Origin: Caldicellulosiruptor diazotrophicus
GTDB lineage: Bacteria; Bacillota; Thermoanaerobacteria; Caldicellulosiruptorales; Caldicellulosiruptoraceae
Reading direction: 5' to 3'
Length of the DNA: 64,000 nucleotides
NCBI RefSeq assembly: GCF_017347585.1
Contig: NZ_AP024480.1
Span: 823,501 to 887,500, forward strand
Within the stretch, counting starts at the first letter, position 1. Each line of letters starts with the position of its first letter. The notes under the pieces were generated by a model. The model saw nothing but the letters and a program-made list of their open reading frames with translations. It made no database searches and was not told where the DNA came from. A program made the position numbers and the translations under genes. Shown in pieces: positions 55,421 to 64,000 of this stretch.

Positions 55421-55873
55421 ATGTTCAGGTTATCTACAAAGGGAAGATATGGTGTCAGAGCAATGTTTGATTTAGCACTTCATTATGATGAAGGGCTTGT
55501 GTCACTCAAGAGCATAGCAGAGCGTCAGGAGATTTCTGAGCATTATTTAGAGCAGCTCATTGCTGCATTGAAAAAGGCAGGACTTGTCAAGAGCATAAGA
55601 GGTGCTCAGGGTGGATATATACTTTCAAAGGATCCTTCCAAAATTACCATAGGTGAGATTTTAAGAGCTCTTGAGGGATCACTTTCGCCTTCTGAATGTA
55701 TAGATGATATAGAAAGGGTTGACTGTCCAAGATCAGAGTTTTGCGTTACCAGAAAGGTTTGGGAAAAGGTCAAAGAAGCAATAGAAAACGTTGTAGACTC
55801 TGTCACACTCCAGGATTTAGTTGATGATTATAAAAAGATGACAGCAAATGAGTCATATATGTTTTATATCTAA
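55421..55873 (+). CDS. iscR: Rrf2-family IscR-like transcriptional regulator
   Basis: A 150-residue regulator. The winged helix begins FRLSTKGRYGVRAMFDLAL and contains EISEHYLEQLIAALKKAGLV and RGAQGGY. Cys93, Cys102 and Cys108 match, with slightly longer spacing, the three cysteines that hold the 2Fe-2S cluster of IscR, so it can probably sense iron-sulfur status. ATG 55421 lies 7 bases after GGAGAG. It heads the operon with cysteine desulfurase and scaffold genes. CymR, lacking these cysteines, is the less likely alternative. Confidence 0.88.
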   Translation: MFRLSTKGRYGVRAMFDLALHYDEGLVSLKSIAERQEISEHYLEQLIAALKKAGLVKSIRGAQGGYILSKDPSKITIGEILRALEGSLSPSECIDDIERVDCPRSEFCVTRKVWEKVKEAIENVVDSVTLQDLVDDYKKMTANESYMFYI

Positions 55874-55939
55874 AAAATAGGGTATAATAGTTATAGAAAC
55901 CCTACTAAAATGATAAAAATAATGGGAGATGATATATAT

Positions 55940-57124
55940 ATGGAAGGGAAAATAATTTATTTTGACCATGCAGCCACAACCCCTCTTAAAAGGGAAGTAT
56001 TAGATGAGATGATGCCATATTTAACAGAGCAGTACGGCAATCCTTCAACAATTTACAAGCTTGGAAGAGAAGCCAAAAAAGCAATTGAACTTGCAAGAGA
56101 AAGGGTTGCAAAGGCCTTAAATGCTGATATTCAAGAAATTTACTTTACCTCTGGTGGAACAGAATCAGATAACTGGGCCTTAAAAGGGGTTGCTTTTGCA
56201 AATAAAGATAAAGGCAAGCATATTATAACAACAACAATCGAGCACCATGCAGTTTTGCATCCTCTGAAATATCTTGAAGGTTTAGGATTTGAAGTGACAT
56301 ATGTTCCTGTTGAGCCAAATGGTATTGTTGACCCTCACAGAATAAAAGAGGCAATAAGAAATGACACTATTTTGATTTCTGTCATGCTTGCAAATAACGA
56401 AATTGGGACAATACAGCCTGTTAAAGAGATAGCAAAGATAGCGAAGGAAAAAGGGATAATTGTTCATACTGATGCAGTTCAAGCAGTTGGGCAAATTCCT
56501 GTTGATGTAAAAGATTTGGGTGTGGATTTGCTATCACTTTCTGCTCATAAATTCTATGGTCCAAAAGGTGTTGGAGCACTTTATATCAAAAAAGGGACAA
56601 AGATTCATCCATTTTCGCATGGAGGTGCACAGGAAAGAAACAGACGTGCTGGGACAGAGAATGTAGCAGGAATTGTTGGTCTTGGTAAGGCTATAGAGCT
56701 TGCTACTCAGAATCTTTCTGACTATGCTGCAAAGCTTCAAAAACTGAGAGATAAGCTCATTGACGGAGTCTTAAGCAAAATTGATTATGTTCGACTAAAT
56801 GGTGATAGATACCAGAGACTTCCTAACAATGCAAACTTCTCATTTGAGTTTATTGAGGGTGAAAGCCTGCTTTTGATGCTTGACATGAAAGGAATTGCAG
56901 CATCAAGCGGTTCAGCATGTACATCAGGGTCTTTGGACCCTTCACATGTGCTTCTGGCAATTGGGCTTGAACATGAGGTTGCTCATGGATCTTTGAGAAT
57001 AACACTTGGTGAAGATAACACCGAAGAAGATATAGATTATCTATTAGAAGTATTACCTGAAATTGTTTCAAGACTAAGAGAGATGAGTCCACTCTATGAA
57101 AGTGTAAAAAAAGGGGGCAAGTGA
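55940..57124 (+). CDS. iscS: Cysteine desulfurase (IscS/NifS)
   Basis: A 394-residue PLP enzyme removing sulfur from cysteine as enzyme-bound persulfide. It starts [19 protein letters not shown] 55940 follows GGGAG, better placed than two in-frame ATGs upstream. Motifs: [43 protein letters not shown] with the PLP lysine, and [11 protein letters not shown] with the catalytic Cys near residue 328. It feeds the scaffold IscU and MnmA encoded next. A TATAAT lies at 55883-55888 but has no clear -35 partner. Confidence 0.95.
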   Translation: MEGKIIYFDHAATTPLKREVLDEMMPYLTEQYGNPSTIYKLGREAKKAIELARERVAKALNADIQEIYFTSGGTESDNWALKGVAFANKDKGKHIITTTIEHHAVLHPLKYLEGLGFEVTYVPVEPNGIVDPHRIKEAIRNDTILISVMLANNEIGTIQPVKEIAKIAKEKGIIVHTDAVQAVGQIPVDVKDLGVDLLSLSAHKFYGPKGVGALYIKKGTKIHPFSHGGAQERNRRAGTENVAGIVGLGKAIELATQNLSDYAAKLQKLRDKLIDGVLSKIDYVRLNGDRYQRLPNNANFSFEFIEGESLLLMLDMKGIAASSGSACTSGSLDPSHVLLAIGLEHEVAHGSLRITLGEDNTEEDIDYLLEVLPEIVSRLREMSPLYESVKKGGK

Positions 57125-57125
57125 T

Positions 57126-57509
57126 ATGTATAGCGAAAAGGTTTTAGACCATTTTATGAACCCGCGAAATGTGGGTGAGATTGAGAATGCAGACGGTGTT
57201 GCTCAGGTTGGCAACCCGAAATGTGGGGATATAATGAAGGTGTATCTTAAAATAGAAAATGGTATAATAGTTGATGCAAAATTTAAAACATTTGGCTGCG
57301 GTGCTGCTGTTGCAACAAGTTCAATGGCAACAGAGATGGTGAAAGGAAAGACAATAGAAGAAGCTTTGCAGATTACTAACAAAGCTGTTGCAGAAGCTTT
57401 AGACGGTCTTCCGGCAAACAAGCTCCACTGTTCGGTTTTAGCCGAAGAGGCAATTAAAGCCGCAATTGAAGACTATCTTAGCAAGCAAAAAAGCAAAAAT
57501 ACCAACTAG
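57126..57509 (+). CDS. iscU: Iron-sulfur cluster scaffold IscU/NifU-N
   Basis: A 127-residue scaffold with ligand cysteines Cys33 (PKCGD), Cys58 (FGCGAA) and Cys102 (LHCSVLA), and Asp35. On it 2Fe-2S or 4Fe-4S clusters are built with sulfur from IscS. There is no C-terminal Nfu domain. It starts one base after the iscS stop region and is followed 24 bases later by mnmA. Confidence 0.95.
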   Translation: MYSEKVLDHFMNPRNVGEIENADGVAQVGNPKCGDIMKVYLKIENGIIVDAKFKTFGCGAAVATSSMATEMVKGKTIEEALQITNKAVAEALDGLPANKLHCSVLAEEAIKAAIEDYLSKQKSKNTN

Positions 57510-57533
57510 ACTTTCTTTAAAGGGTGAGATTTT

Positions 57534-58616
57534 TTGAAGAAAAAAGTCTTGGTTGCTATGAGTGGAGGTGTAGATTCTTCTGTTGCAGCTGCAATCCTGA
57601 AAGAAGAAGGGTATGAAGTATATGGAGCAACAATGCAGATTTGGCAAACTGAAACTGATGATGATTTAGTTCGTGAAAAGATTTGTTGTTCACTTACTGC
57701 TGTTGACGATGCACGAAGGGTAGCTCATATTCTTGACATACCATATTATGTCTTTAATATGAAAGATGATTTTAAAAAAGAGGTCATAAACTACTTTGTC
57801 GACGAATATATAAAAGGTAGAACGCCAAATCCTTGCATTATGTGCAACAGGAAAATCAAGTTTGAGCTTTTTTTAAAAAAGGCAATGGTGCTTGGCATGG
57901 ATTACATTGCAACAGGTCATTATGCCATAATAGAATACGATAAGAGTCTATGTAGATATCTCTTGAAAAGGTCAAAAGCAAGAGAAAAAGACCAAACTTA
58001 TGTGCTTTACAACATGACCCAGGAGATGCTTTCTAAAACAATTTTCCCACTTGGTAGATTTTCCAAAGATGAGGTTAGAAAGCTTGCAGAAAAATTTAAA
58101 CTTCCAGTTGCGAAAAAACCTGACTCACAGGAGATTTGTTTTATCCCGGACAATGACTATGGAAGTTTTATTGAAAAAGAGACAGGAATGAAAGATGAAG
58201 GAGTGTATGTTGACACAGAGGGAAATATACTTGGCAAGAGCAAGGCGTATTACAATTACACCATCGGTCAGAGAAAAGGACTTGGCATTTCTACCGGCAA
58301 AAGGATGTATGTAGTTGATATAAAACCTGAGGAGAACAAAGTTGTTTTAGGAGAAGAAGACAAAGTATTTTCGGATGGTTTGATTGCTTCTGAGTTGAAC
58401 TTTATACTATTTGATAAATTGGAATCTGAGCTTGAAGTGACAGCAAAGATACGATACACTGCAAAAGAGGCAAAAGCAAGAATTATACCCATAGAAGATA
58501 ATAAAGTCTTGGTTAAGTTTTATGAAAAACAGCGTGCCATAACACCAGGGCAGTCTGTGGTGTTCTACAGCCGCGATATTGTTGTTGGTGGCGGTATAAT
58601 AGAAAAAGCCCTCTGA
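57534..58616 (+). CDS. mnmA: tRNA 2-thiouridylase MnmA
   Basis: A 360-residue ATP-pyrophosphatase adding sulfur to U34 of tRNA-Lys, -Glu and -Gln. SGGVDSSVAAAIL is the PP loop; the catalytic cysteines are in NPCIMCNRKIKF and QEICFIPD. It starts at TTG behind AAGGGTGAG. Its place after iscS fits direct persulfide delivery. An S-methyl or cluster requirement, reported for some relatives, cannot be judged, though the CxxC pair is present. Confidence 0.95.
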   Translation: MKKKVLVAMSGGVDSSVAAAILKEEGYEVYGATMQIWQTETDDDLVREKICCSLTAVDDARRVAHILDIPYYVFNMKDDFKKEVINYFVDEYIKGRTPNPCIMCNRKIKFELFLKKAMVLGMDYIATGHYAIIEYDKSLCRYLLKRSKAREKDQTYVLYNMTQEMLSKTIFPLGRFSKDEVRKLAEKFKLPVAKKPDSQEICFIPDNDYGSFIEKETGMKDEGVYVDTEGNILGKSKAYYNYTIGQRKGLGISTGKRMYVVDIKPEENKVVLGEEDKVFSDGLIASELNFILFDKLESELEVTAKIRYTAKEAKARIIPIEDNKVLVKFYEKQRAITPGQSVVFYSRDIVVGGGIIEKAL

Positions 58617-58623
58617 TGAGGGC

Positions 58624-59424
58624 TTATATTTTTACAAATATCGGTTCAAGATTTTCAAATTTTGTTAAATATTTAAAACCAATGCTCTTTAGCATGTCAA
58701 CAGTATAATCGAACATATATGCAATGTATTCTGTAGAGTGGGCATCTGACCCAAGTGTAATTATTTCTCCACCCAATTCATAAAATCGTTTTATGATTTT
58801 ATATTCTGGATGTGGCATTCCAAGGCCATATCTAAAACCAGAGGTATTAACTTCAATTCCTTTTCCTTTAAGAATAAGCAGTTTTAATATCTCATCTATA
58901 AAATCCCAATATTCTTCTCTATCAAAATCTTTGTTCTCATAATCTCCATATCGTTTGACAATATCAAGATGACCATATACACAAAATTTGTCAAAGCTTT
59001 TAATGAGGTTCAGAGTTTCTTCAAAGTATCTTATATAAGTCTGCTGTTTTGTTTTTCCCTGATAGAAAACACCATCTGCCAAATCTTGAAAGTCTACAAC
59101 ATGGGTTGAGGCAATTACAAAGTCAAAGGAATAGCTGTTTAGAATCTCTAAACTTTTTTCTATAGAATGTGGTTGCAGTCCAACCTCGCTACCAAGTTTA
59201 ATTTTAATCTTGGTGCTGTATTTTTCTTTGATAGAATAAAACTCATTCATGTAATCTTCATAGTTAATATCCCAAACAGGGTATGAAACAGGCGGGTATA
59301 AAAGGTCCATGTGGTCTGTAAAGGCTATCTCGTCAAGGTTGAGTTCAATAGCTTTTTTTACAGCATCTTCCATACTCATATTTGAGTCAGATGAAAAGTT
59401 AGAATGAATGTGGTAGTCAAACAT
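58624..59424 (-). CDS. PHP-domain phosphatase (histidinol-phosphatase-like)
   Basis: A 266-residue metal-dependent phosphoesterase. FDYHIHSNFSSDSNM and IAFTDHMDL give the first metal ligands; later motifs are LGSEVGLQPH, IASTHVVDF, YGHLDIVKRYG, EVNTSGFRYG and TLGSDAHSTE. This set matches the trinuclear site of HisJ/HisK histidinol phosphatases. No other his genes are nearby, so a different phosphate ester is possible. It is convergent with mnmA and divergent from the CCA enzyme gene. Confidence 0.82.
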   Translation of the reverse strand: MFDYHIHSNFSSDSNMSMEDAVKKAIELNLDEIAFTDHMDLLYPPVSYPVWDINYEDYMNEFYSIKEKYSTKIKIKLGSEVGLQPHSIEKSLEILNSYSFDFVIASTHVVDFQDLADGVFYQGKTKQQTYIRYFEETLNLIKSFDKFCVYGHLDIVKRYGDYENKDFDREEYWDFIDEILKLLILKGKGIEVNTSGFRYGLGMPHPEYKIIKRFYELGGEIITLGSDAHSTEYIAYMFDYTVDMLKSIGFKYLTKFENLEPIFVKI

Positions 59425-59459
59425 GGCAAGTCATCTCCTTATAAAAAAGAGTTTTTTGC

Positions 59460-59476
59460 ATACAATCAAATTGTAT
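59460..59476. promoter_or_regulatory. Short inverted repeat between divergent genes
   Basis: ATACAAT-CAA-ATTGTAT lies between the PHP gene and cca. It could be a small operator or overlap a -35/-10 pair (TTGCAT 59457, TATTTT 59480). Function unknown. Confidence 0.35.
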
Positions 59477-59519
59477 GATATTTTATTGACATTAGCAATT
59501 GTTAAAAAGGGTGATTTTT

Positions 59520-60704
59520 ATGATTCAACTTAAAAACGAACCGATGAAAGTAATTAGGATATTAAATCAACATGGATTTAAGGCATATTTGGTTGGTGGA
59601 TGTCTGAGAGATTATCTACTTATGAAAGAACCTCAAGATTTTGACATTGCAACAGACGCAAAACCTGAAGATGTAATTCATCTTTTTGAAAAGACCATTC
59701 CAACAGGTATAAAACATGGAACGGTAACAGTGATTATAAATGGAGTCAAGATAGAAGTAACAACTTTTAGGGTCGAAAAAGAATATGAAAACCACAGATG
59801 GCCAAAAGTAGAGTTCACAAACAGTCTTTTTGAAGACCTCAGAAGAAGGGATTTTACTATAAATGCTATGGCATATCATCCAGATGAAGGACTTATAGAT
59901 TATTTCGGTGGAATTGAGGACTTGAAAAATAAAATTGTTAGATGTGTTGGCAATCCTTATGAGAGATTTTTTGAAGATGCACTGAGAATCTTAAGGTGTA
60001 TAAGGTTTGCAACGCAGCTAAGTTTTGTCATAGAAGATGAAACTTTTGAGGCACTGAAAAGCCTAAAATATCTTTTAAAAAAAATCTCCAAGGAAAGAAT
60101 AAATATAGAACTATCAAAGACTTTGGAAAGTCAAAATTCTTCTTACGGTCTTAAACTTCTTTATGAAAGCGGTGTAGGTAGTATTATAATTTCTGAATAT
60201 TCACATATATACCTTTATTTAGGCAAAGTAGAGTTTGATTTTATTCCTACAAAATTCAAAGTTCCTGCCTTTTTTGCCTGCTTGAAAAATAATACATTAA
60301 TTGAGAAACTAATGAAAGATTTGAAGTTTGAAAAAAAGAAAATTAATGTTGCTGCTAAACTCTGCAATTATTTAACCATGGAATGCTCTCAAGATAAACT
60401 TGTCAAAAAGATTTTTTTCGAAGAGGAGGAAGAAGCGGAAGAAATTCTGACAACCATTTCTATCTTAAAATCAGACCATAAAATTTTACAAATATTAAAT
60501 GAATTAGAAAGAGAAAATAAGCTCATCCGTAAAAAAGATGTTCAGGTAAGGGGAGAAGATTTGCTAATTTTAGGTTTGAAAGGTGAAATGATAGGCAAGG
60601 TTTTAAAAAGTGTATATGAATATATTTTAGAAAATCCTGAAAAAAATAATAAAGACGAAATATTAAACTATGTTAATTTATATCTTCAACAGGGTAAAAA
60701 TTAA
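59520..60704 (+). CDS. cca: CCA tRNA nucleotidyltransferase
   Basis: A 394-residue class II nucleotidyltransferase. LVGGCLRDYLL and DFDIATDA form the catalytic site, with RRRDFTINAMAY, and LRILRCIRFATQL follows for nucleotide choice. It adds or repairs the 3' CCA of tRNAs; it could alternatively be a poly(A) polymerase, less likely for length and context. ATG 59520 lies after AAAAGGGTGA; an in-frame upstream start precedes that site. The two tRNAs in this window already encode CCA, so repair may be a main role for them. Confidence 0.88.
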   Translation: MIQLKNEPMKVIRILNQHGFKAYLVGGCLRDYLLMKEPQDFDIATDAKPEDVIHLFEKTIPTGIKHGTVTVIINGVKIEVTTFRVEKEYENHRWPKVEFTNSLFEDLRRRDFTINAMAYHPDEGLIDYFGGIEDLKNKIVRCVGNPYERFFEDALRILRCIRFATQLSFVIEDETFEALKSLKYLLKKISKERINIELSKTLESQNSSYGLKLLYESGVGSIIISEYSHIYLYLGKVEFDFIPTKFKVPAFFACLKNNTLIEKLMKDLKFEKKKINVAAKLCNYLTMECSQDKLVKKIFFEEEEEAEEILTTISILKSDHKILQILNELERENKLIRKKDVQVRGEDLLILGLKGEMIGKVLKSVYEYILENPEKNNKDEILNYVNLYLQQGKN

Positions 60705-60735
60705 TAAACAGAATTTTAGACAAGGAGATGATCGA

Positions 60736-61755
60736 ATGTTACCAACTACAAACGAACTTGGGTACTACGAAATCCGACTTGAAAGTATTGGCGGACTTGG
60801 TGCAAATGTTGCGGGCAAAATTTTGGCTGAGGCAGGTGTTGTTGGAAGTGGACTGAATGCCTTAAATTTTGCAAGTTATGGCTCTGAAAAGAAAGGTTCA
60901 CCTGTAAAGTCGTATATAAGATTTGCTCCAAAGGAAAAAATAATAAGAATAAATTCGCCTGTTGTGCAGCCACATTTAATTGCTATTTTTCATGAAAATA
61001 TGGTTAATACAAATCCTGTCACACAAGGGCTTAGAAAAGATGGAATAGTTATCCTGAATACAAACAAGAGCGTGGATGAGGCTCGAGATTTTTTGAAACT
61101 TGCAAGTGGAACAGTTGCAACAGTGGATGCAATAAGGATTGCTCTTGAAGTTAAAACGAGGATTAACATGGTTATGCTTGGCGCAATTGTAAGAATGCTT
61201 GGATTTATCAGTTTAGATAGCGTGAAAGAGATTGTTAAACAAACTTTTGAGAAAAAATATCCGCAAACAATTGCGTCCAACATGGCAGGTCTTGAAGCTG
61301 GATATAACCAGGTAGAATTTAAGTTTTTTGAATATGATGGTAAATACCAATACGTAGAGTACCAAGAAGAAAGAAGACCTATGGGATACAAAAACGCTCC
61401 AATTGGAGGGACTATTGTAGAGTTTGCAAACACAATAACAAAAAACAATATAACCAGCAGGATTGGCAGAATTCCTGTGTTTATAAAAGAAAAATGCATC
61501 AACTGTGGGCTTTGCGAAACAACATGTCCTGATTATGTCTTTGTTTGGGATAGAAAGCTTGAAAATGGTAAGTTTATGATGTTTAATCTGGGGCCTGATT
61601 ATCAGTATTGCAAAGGATGTCTTAGATGTGTTGATATTTGTCCTACAGGTGCACTTGTTGAAGGAATTGAAAGGGAATATGACATAGAAAAAATCTCTGC
61701 AAAACATGATTTTGATATATACGAAAAATGGTATGAGGATGGTGAGAATAGATGA
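60736..61755 (+). CDS. 2-Oxoacid:ferredoxin oxidoreductase, fused gamma-delta subunit
   Basis: A 339-residue protein. Residues 1-about 215 are the gamma domain (RLESIGGLGANVAGKIL). From about 250 a ferredoxin-like delta part has two 4Fe-4S motifs, CINCGLCETTCP at 254 and CKGCLRCVDICP at 292. It passes electrons from the catalytic partner to ferredoxin. ATG 60736 follows AAGGAG. It overlaps the alpha-beta gene by four bases, so both are translated together. Pyruvate or branched-chain 2-oxoacids are possible substrates. Confidence 0.9.
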   Translation: MLPTTNELGYYEIRLESIGGLGANVAGKILAEAGVVGSGLNALNFASYGSEKKGSPVKSYIRFAPKEKIIRINSPVVQPHLIAIFHENMVNTNPVTQGLRKDGIVILNTNKSVDEARDFLKLASGTVATVDAIRIALEVKTRINMVMLGAIVRMLGFISLDSVKEIVKQTFEKKYPQTIASNMAGLEAGYNQVEFKFFEYDGKYQYVEYQEERRPMGYKNAPIGGTIVEFANTITKNNITSRIGRIPVFIKEKCINCGLCETTCPDYVFVWDRKLENGKFMMFNLGPDYQYCKGCLRCVDICPTGALVEGIEREYDIEKISAKHDFDIYEKWYEDGENR

Positions 61756-63959
61756 TAAAACCACAAGAGACAATTTTTGAAAGTGGGAATGAAATGGCGG
61801 CTTTGGCTGCATCACAAATAAATTATCATATTATGGGATACTACCCTATAACACCTTCTACTCAGATTGCAGAAGAACTTGACCAGATGCGAGCAGATGG
61901 ACTACATGATATTTTACTGATTGCGGCAGATGGTGAGCATGGTGCAGCAGGAATATGTTATGGTGCTTCATTGGGCGGTGGCAGAGTTTTTAATGCAACT
62001 AGCGCAAATGGACTTATGTATGCTTTAGAGCAGCTTCCTGTTCAATCTGGGACAAGATTTCCAATGGTATTAAATCTTGTTACACGTTCAATTTCTGGAC
62101 CTCTTGATATAAAAGGTGACCATAGCGATTTGATGTTTACATTAAATACTGGCTGGATAATACTTCTTGCCAAAGACCCGCAAAGAGTCTATGACATGAA
62201 TATAATGGCAGTAAAGATAGGTGAACATCCTGATGTAAATCTTCCTGTAATTGTTGCATATGATGGATTTTTTACAAGCCATCAAAAGAGAGTTGTGAGC
62301 TATTTTAAGAATAAAGAAGATGTTCAGGAGTTTATTGGAAAGTTTCCACCTAAGCGAACAGTTGCAATAGATCCTGAAAATCCCGTTACAATTGGACCTT
62401 ATATGAACGAACCCGACCTTATAAACAACAAATATCAACTCAGCAAGGCAATGGATAAAGCATATGAAATAATTCCACAAGTATTTGAGGAATTTTATAA
62501 GATTAGCGGTAGAAAATATGAGCTGGTTGAAGGATATAGAATGGAAGATGCAGAAATAGCTATATTTGCCTTGAATTCCACTTATGATACCATATGCGAA
62601 GCTGTTGATATATTAAGACAAAAAGGTATAAAAGTTGGCGTTGCAACAACAAACGTATTGCGACCATGGCCAAAAAGAGAAATCCAAGAACTTTTGAAAA
62701 ATGTAAAGCTTCTTGCAGTGTTAGACAGGCAAGAAAGCTACGGTGCAAAAGGTGGCAATATGACAATTGAAATCAAAGCAACACTTCAAGATCTTGGAAA
62801 AAGTCTAAAAGTAATCAGCAGAATCTATGGACTTGGTGGCAAGGACTTTTTCCTTGAAGATGCTCTGGCTCTCTTTGAAGATATGAACCTTGGACTTGAA
62901 GGCAAAAAAGAAATACCAGATTTTGATTATATTGGATCATATCCGGGAGATGAAAACTATGTTCCTAAAAGGTATATGAAACCTATAAGAGCAGAATGGA
63001 CCAAGAACATTAAACTGAACACGCGTGATTTGACAGCAATGCCAAAACGAATTGTTCCTGGCCATGGCGCATGTCCTGGGTGTGGTATATTCCCTAACTT
63101 GAATCTTCTTTTGAAAGGGATTGAAGGTGATGTAGTTTTGCTTTTCCATACTGGTTGTGGTATGGTAGTAACAACAGCTTATCCTCAAACAGCTTTTAGG
63201 ACAACTTATATACACAACCTTTTCCAAAACGGTGTTGCAACACTTTCTGGACTTGTTGAGATGTACAACCAGAGAAGAAAGAGAGGGGAAATTCCTGACA
63301 GGGACCTGACATTTATCCTTGTGACAGGTGATGGCGGTAACGACATAGGTATGGGTCCTACAATTGGTGCTGCGCTGAGAAACCACAAGATGATTATATT
63401 TGAGTACGACAATGGGGGCTACATGAATACAGGGTACCAGCTTTCGTACACCACGCCTTACGGAGCGTCTACATCAACTTCACATGTTGGGAAAGTTCAG
63501 TTTGGAAAATCTACCTTCCATAAAGACACTCCTCAGATAATGGCGGCTACAAATATTCCATACGTTGCCACAGTGGCAGAGTCTGACCCTGTTGACTTTG
63601 TAAAAAAAGCTCAAAAAGCTCAGAAAATCATGAGAGAAGAAGGGCTTGTATATATCAAGGCGCTGTCGGCTTGCCCGCTTAACTGGGGTGATGAACCATC
63701 AAAGGAGAGAAGAGTTATTCAGGCGGCTGTTGATTGTTGTTTCCACCCCATTTATGAAATTGACCATGGAAAGACCACCATAACATATAACCCTGAGAAA
63801 AAAGGAAAGAAAATACCTGTTATTGAATGGCTTTCAATGATGGGAAGAACTAAACACCTTACACGACCAGAGTACAAACACATTGTTGAAGAATTCCAAG
63901 CAGAAGTTGATAGAAGATGGGAAAGACTGAAAGCAAGACATGAACATCCTCTCTTGTAA
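61752..63959 (+). CDS. 2-Oxoacid:ferredoxin oxidoreductase, fused alpha-beta subunit
   Basis: A 735-residue fusion. The alpha part (about 1-400) has GYYPITPSTQIAEEL and GEHGAAGICYGASLGGGR; the beta part (from about 420) has ACPGCGIFPNL with Cys441 and Cys444, FHTGCGM, and the thiamine pyrophosphate motif TGDGGNDIGMGPTIG, GDG at 526-528, ending DNGGYMNTG. It decarboxylates a 2-oxoacid with CoA to acyl-CoA, giving electrons to the partner gamma-delta protein. Usually alpha and beta are separate genes in this family. Confidence 0.92.
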   Translation: MIKPQETIFESGNEMAALAASQINYHIMGYYPITPSTQIAEELDQMRADGLHDILLIAADGEHGAAGICYGASLGGGRVFNATSANGLMYALEQLPVQSGTRFPMVLNLVTRSISGPLDIKGDHSDLMFTLNTGWIILLAKDPQRVYDMNIMAVKIGEHPDVNLPVIVAYDGFFTSHQKRVVSYFKNKEDVQEFIGKFPPKRTVAIDPENPVTIGPYMNEPDLINNKYQLSKAMDKAYEIIPQVFEEFYKISGRKYELVEGYRMEDAEIAIFALNSTYDTICEAVDILRQKGIKVGVATTNVLRPWPKREIQELLKNVKLLAVLDRQESYGAKGGNMTIEIKATLQDLGKSLKVISRIYGLGGKDFFLEDALALFEDMNLGLEGKKEIPDFDYIGSYPGDENYVPKRYMKPIRAEWTKNIKLNTRDLTAMPKRIVPGHGACPGCGIFPNLNLLLKGIEGDVVLLFHTGCGMVVTTAYPQTAFRTTYIHNLFQNGVATLSGLVEMYNQRRKRGEIPDRDLTFILVTGDGGNDIGMGPTIGAALRNHKMIIFEYDNGGYMNTGYQLSYTTPYGASTSTSHVGKVQFGKSTFHKDTPQIMAATNIPYVATVAESDPVDFVKKAQKAQKIMREEGLVYIKALSACPLNWGDEPSKERRVIQAAVDCCFHPIYEIDHGKTTITYNPEKKGKKIPVIEWLSMMGRTKHLTRPEYKHIVEEFQAEVDRRWERLKARHEHPLL

Positions 63960-64000
63960 TAAACTAAAACGAACATTAGCGAAAAAAAGAGAATTTTGAT

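Noticed and set aside
60990..61815. Two long minus-strand open frames opposite the oxidoreductase gamma-delta gene
   Set aside because: They mirror a gene with clear iron-sulfur motifs; their hydrophobic composition is a common antisense artefact.
1..64000. CRISPR arrays, insertion sequences, prophage or an origin of replication
   Set aside because: No regularly spaced repeats, transposase motifs, phage structural genes or dnaA-box clusters were seen.

Overview
The window looks like a stretch of chromosome from a low-G+C, anaerobic, probably thermophilic Gram-positive bacterium. Gene content and order resemble Caldicellulosiruptor most, but that is a judgement from gene families, not a database match. 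Supporting points are fused pyruvate-type ferredoxin oxidoreductases, radical SAM enzymes, a rubrerythrin-like pair and many strong GGAGG ribosome binding sites with TTG or GTG starts. Genes lie mostly in long co-directional operons on the plus strand. No CRISPR array, insertion sequence, prophage or rRNA was seen.

Layout. (1) 1-1473: end of murT and gatD (peptidoglycan amidation). (2) 1552-12516: a nucleoside uptake and salvage operon: BMP-type binding protein, MTA phosphorylase family enzyme, NupOPQ-type ABC transporter, GntR/HutC regulator, cytidine deaminase, XapX protein, pyrimidine nucleoside phosphorylase, DeoC, DeoB and purine nucleoside phosphorylase. Together they import nucleosides, split them by phosphorolysis and feed the sugar into glycolysis. 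A heptad-repeat/palindromic operator candidate sits just downstream of its promoter. (3) 12654-17003: cheY-cheA-cheW-mcp. (4) 17145-20960: ECF S component, a DUF6873-like protein, YtxC, YerC and an RNA methyltransferase. (5) 21041-24052 (minus): a secreted protein with three apparent repeats and an HtrA-like protease. (6) 24157-25627: a small sulfur-handling operon (ferredoxin, CsoR/CstR-type repressor, TusA-like and DsrE-like proteins) with an operator-like site.

(7) 25752-30493: a B12-binding radical SAM protein, a Cys-rich protein, an Nramp metal transporter and an M18 aminopeptidase. (8) 30555-33226 (minus): the most unusual locus, an A+T-rich RiPP-type operon with an 18-residue candidate precursor peptide, a radical SAM/SPASM maturase broken by three apparent frameshifts, a PqqD-like recognition protein broken by a stop codon, and an intact MFS exporter. 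(9) 33396-39113: phosphohexomutase, two-component system, tandem HD/HD-GYP protein and a split rubrerythrin pair. (10) 39122-54812: the S10-spc-alpha ribosomal operon from rpsJ to rplQ, with a structured leader and with rpmD (L30) missing between rpsE and rplO. (11) 54914-55068: tRNA-Gln(CTG) and tRNA-Glu(CTC). (12) 55347-58616: iscR-iscS-iscU-mnmA. (13) 58624-63959: PHP phosphatase, CCA-adding enzyme and a two-gene fused 2-oxoacid:ferredoxin oxidoreductase.

Start sites were reassigned where a ribosome binding site clearly favours an internal codon. Family assignments rest on motifs and overall resemblance read by eye; no alignment or search was run.
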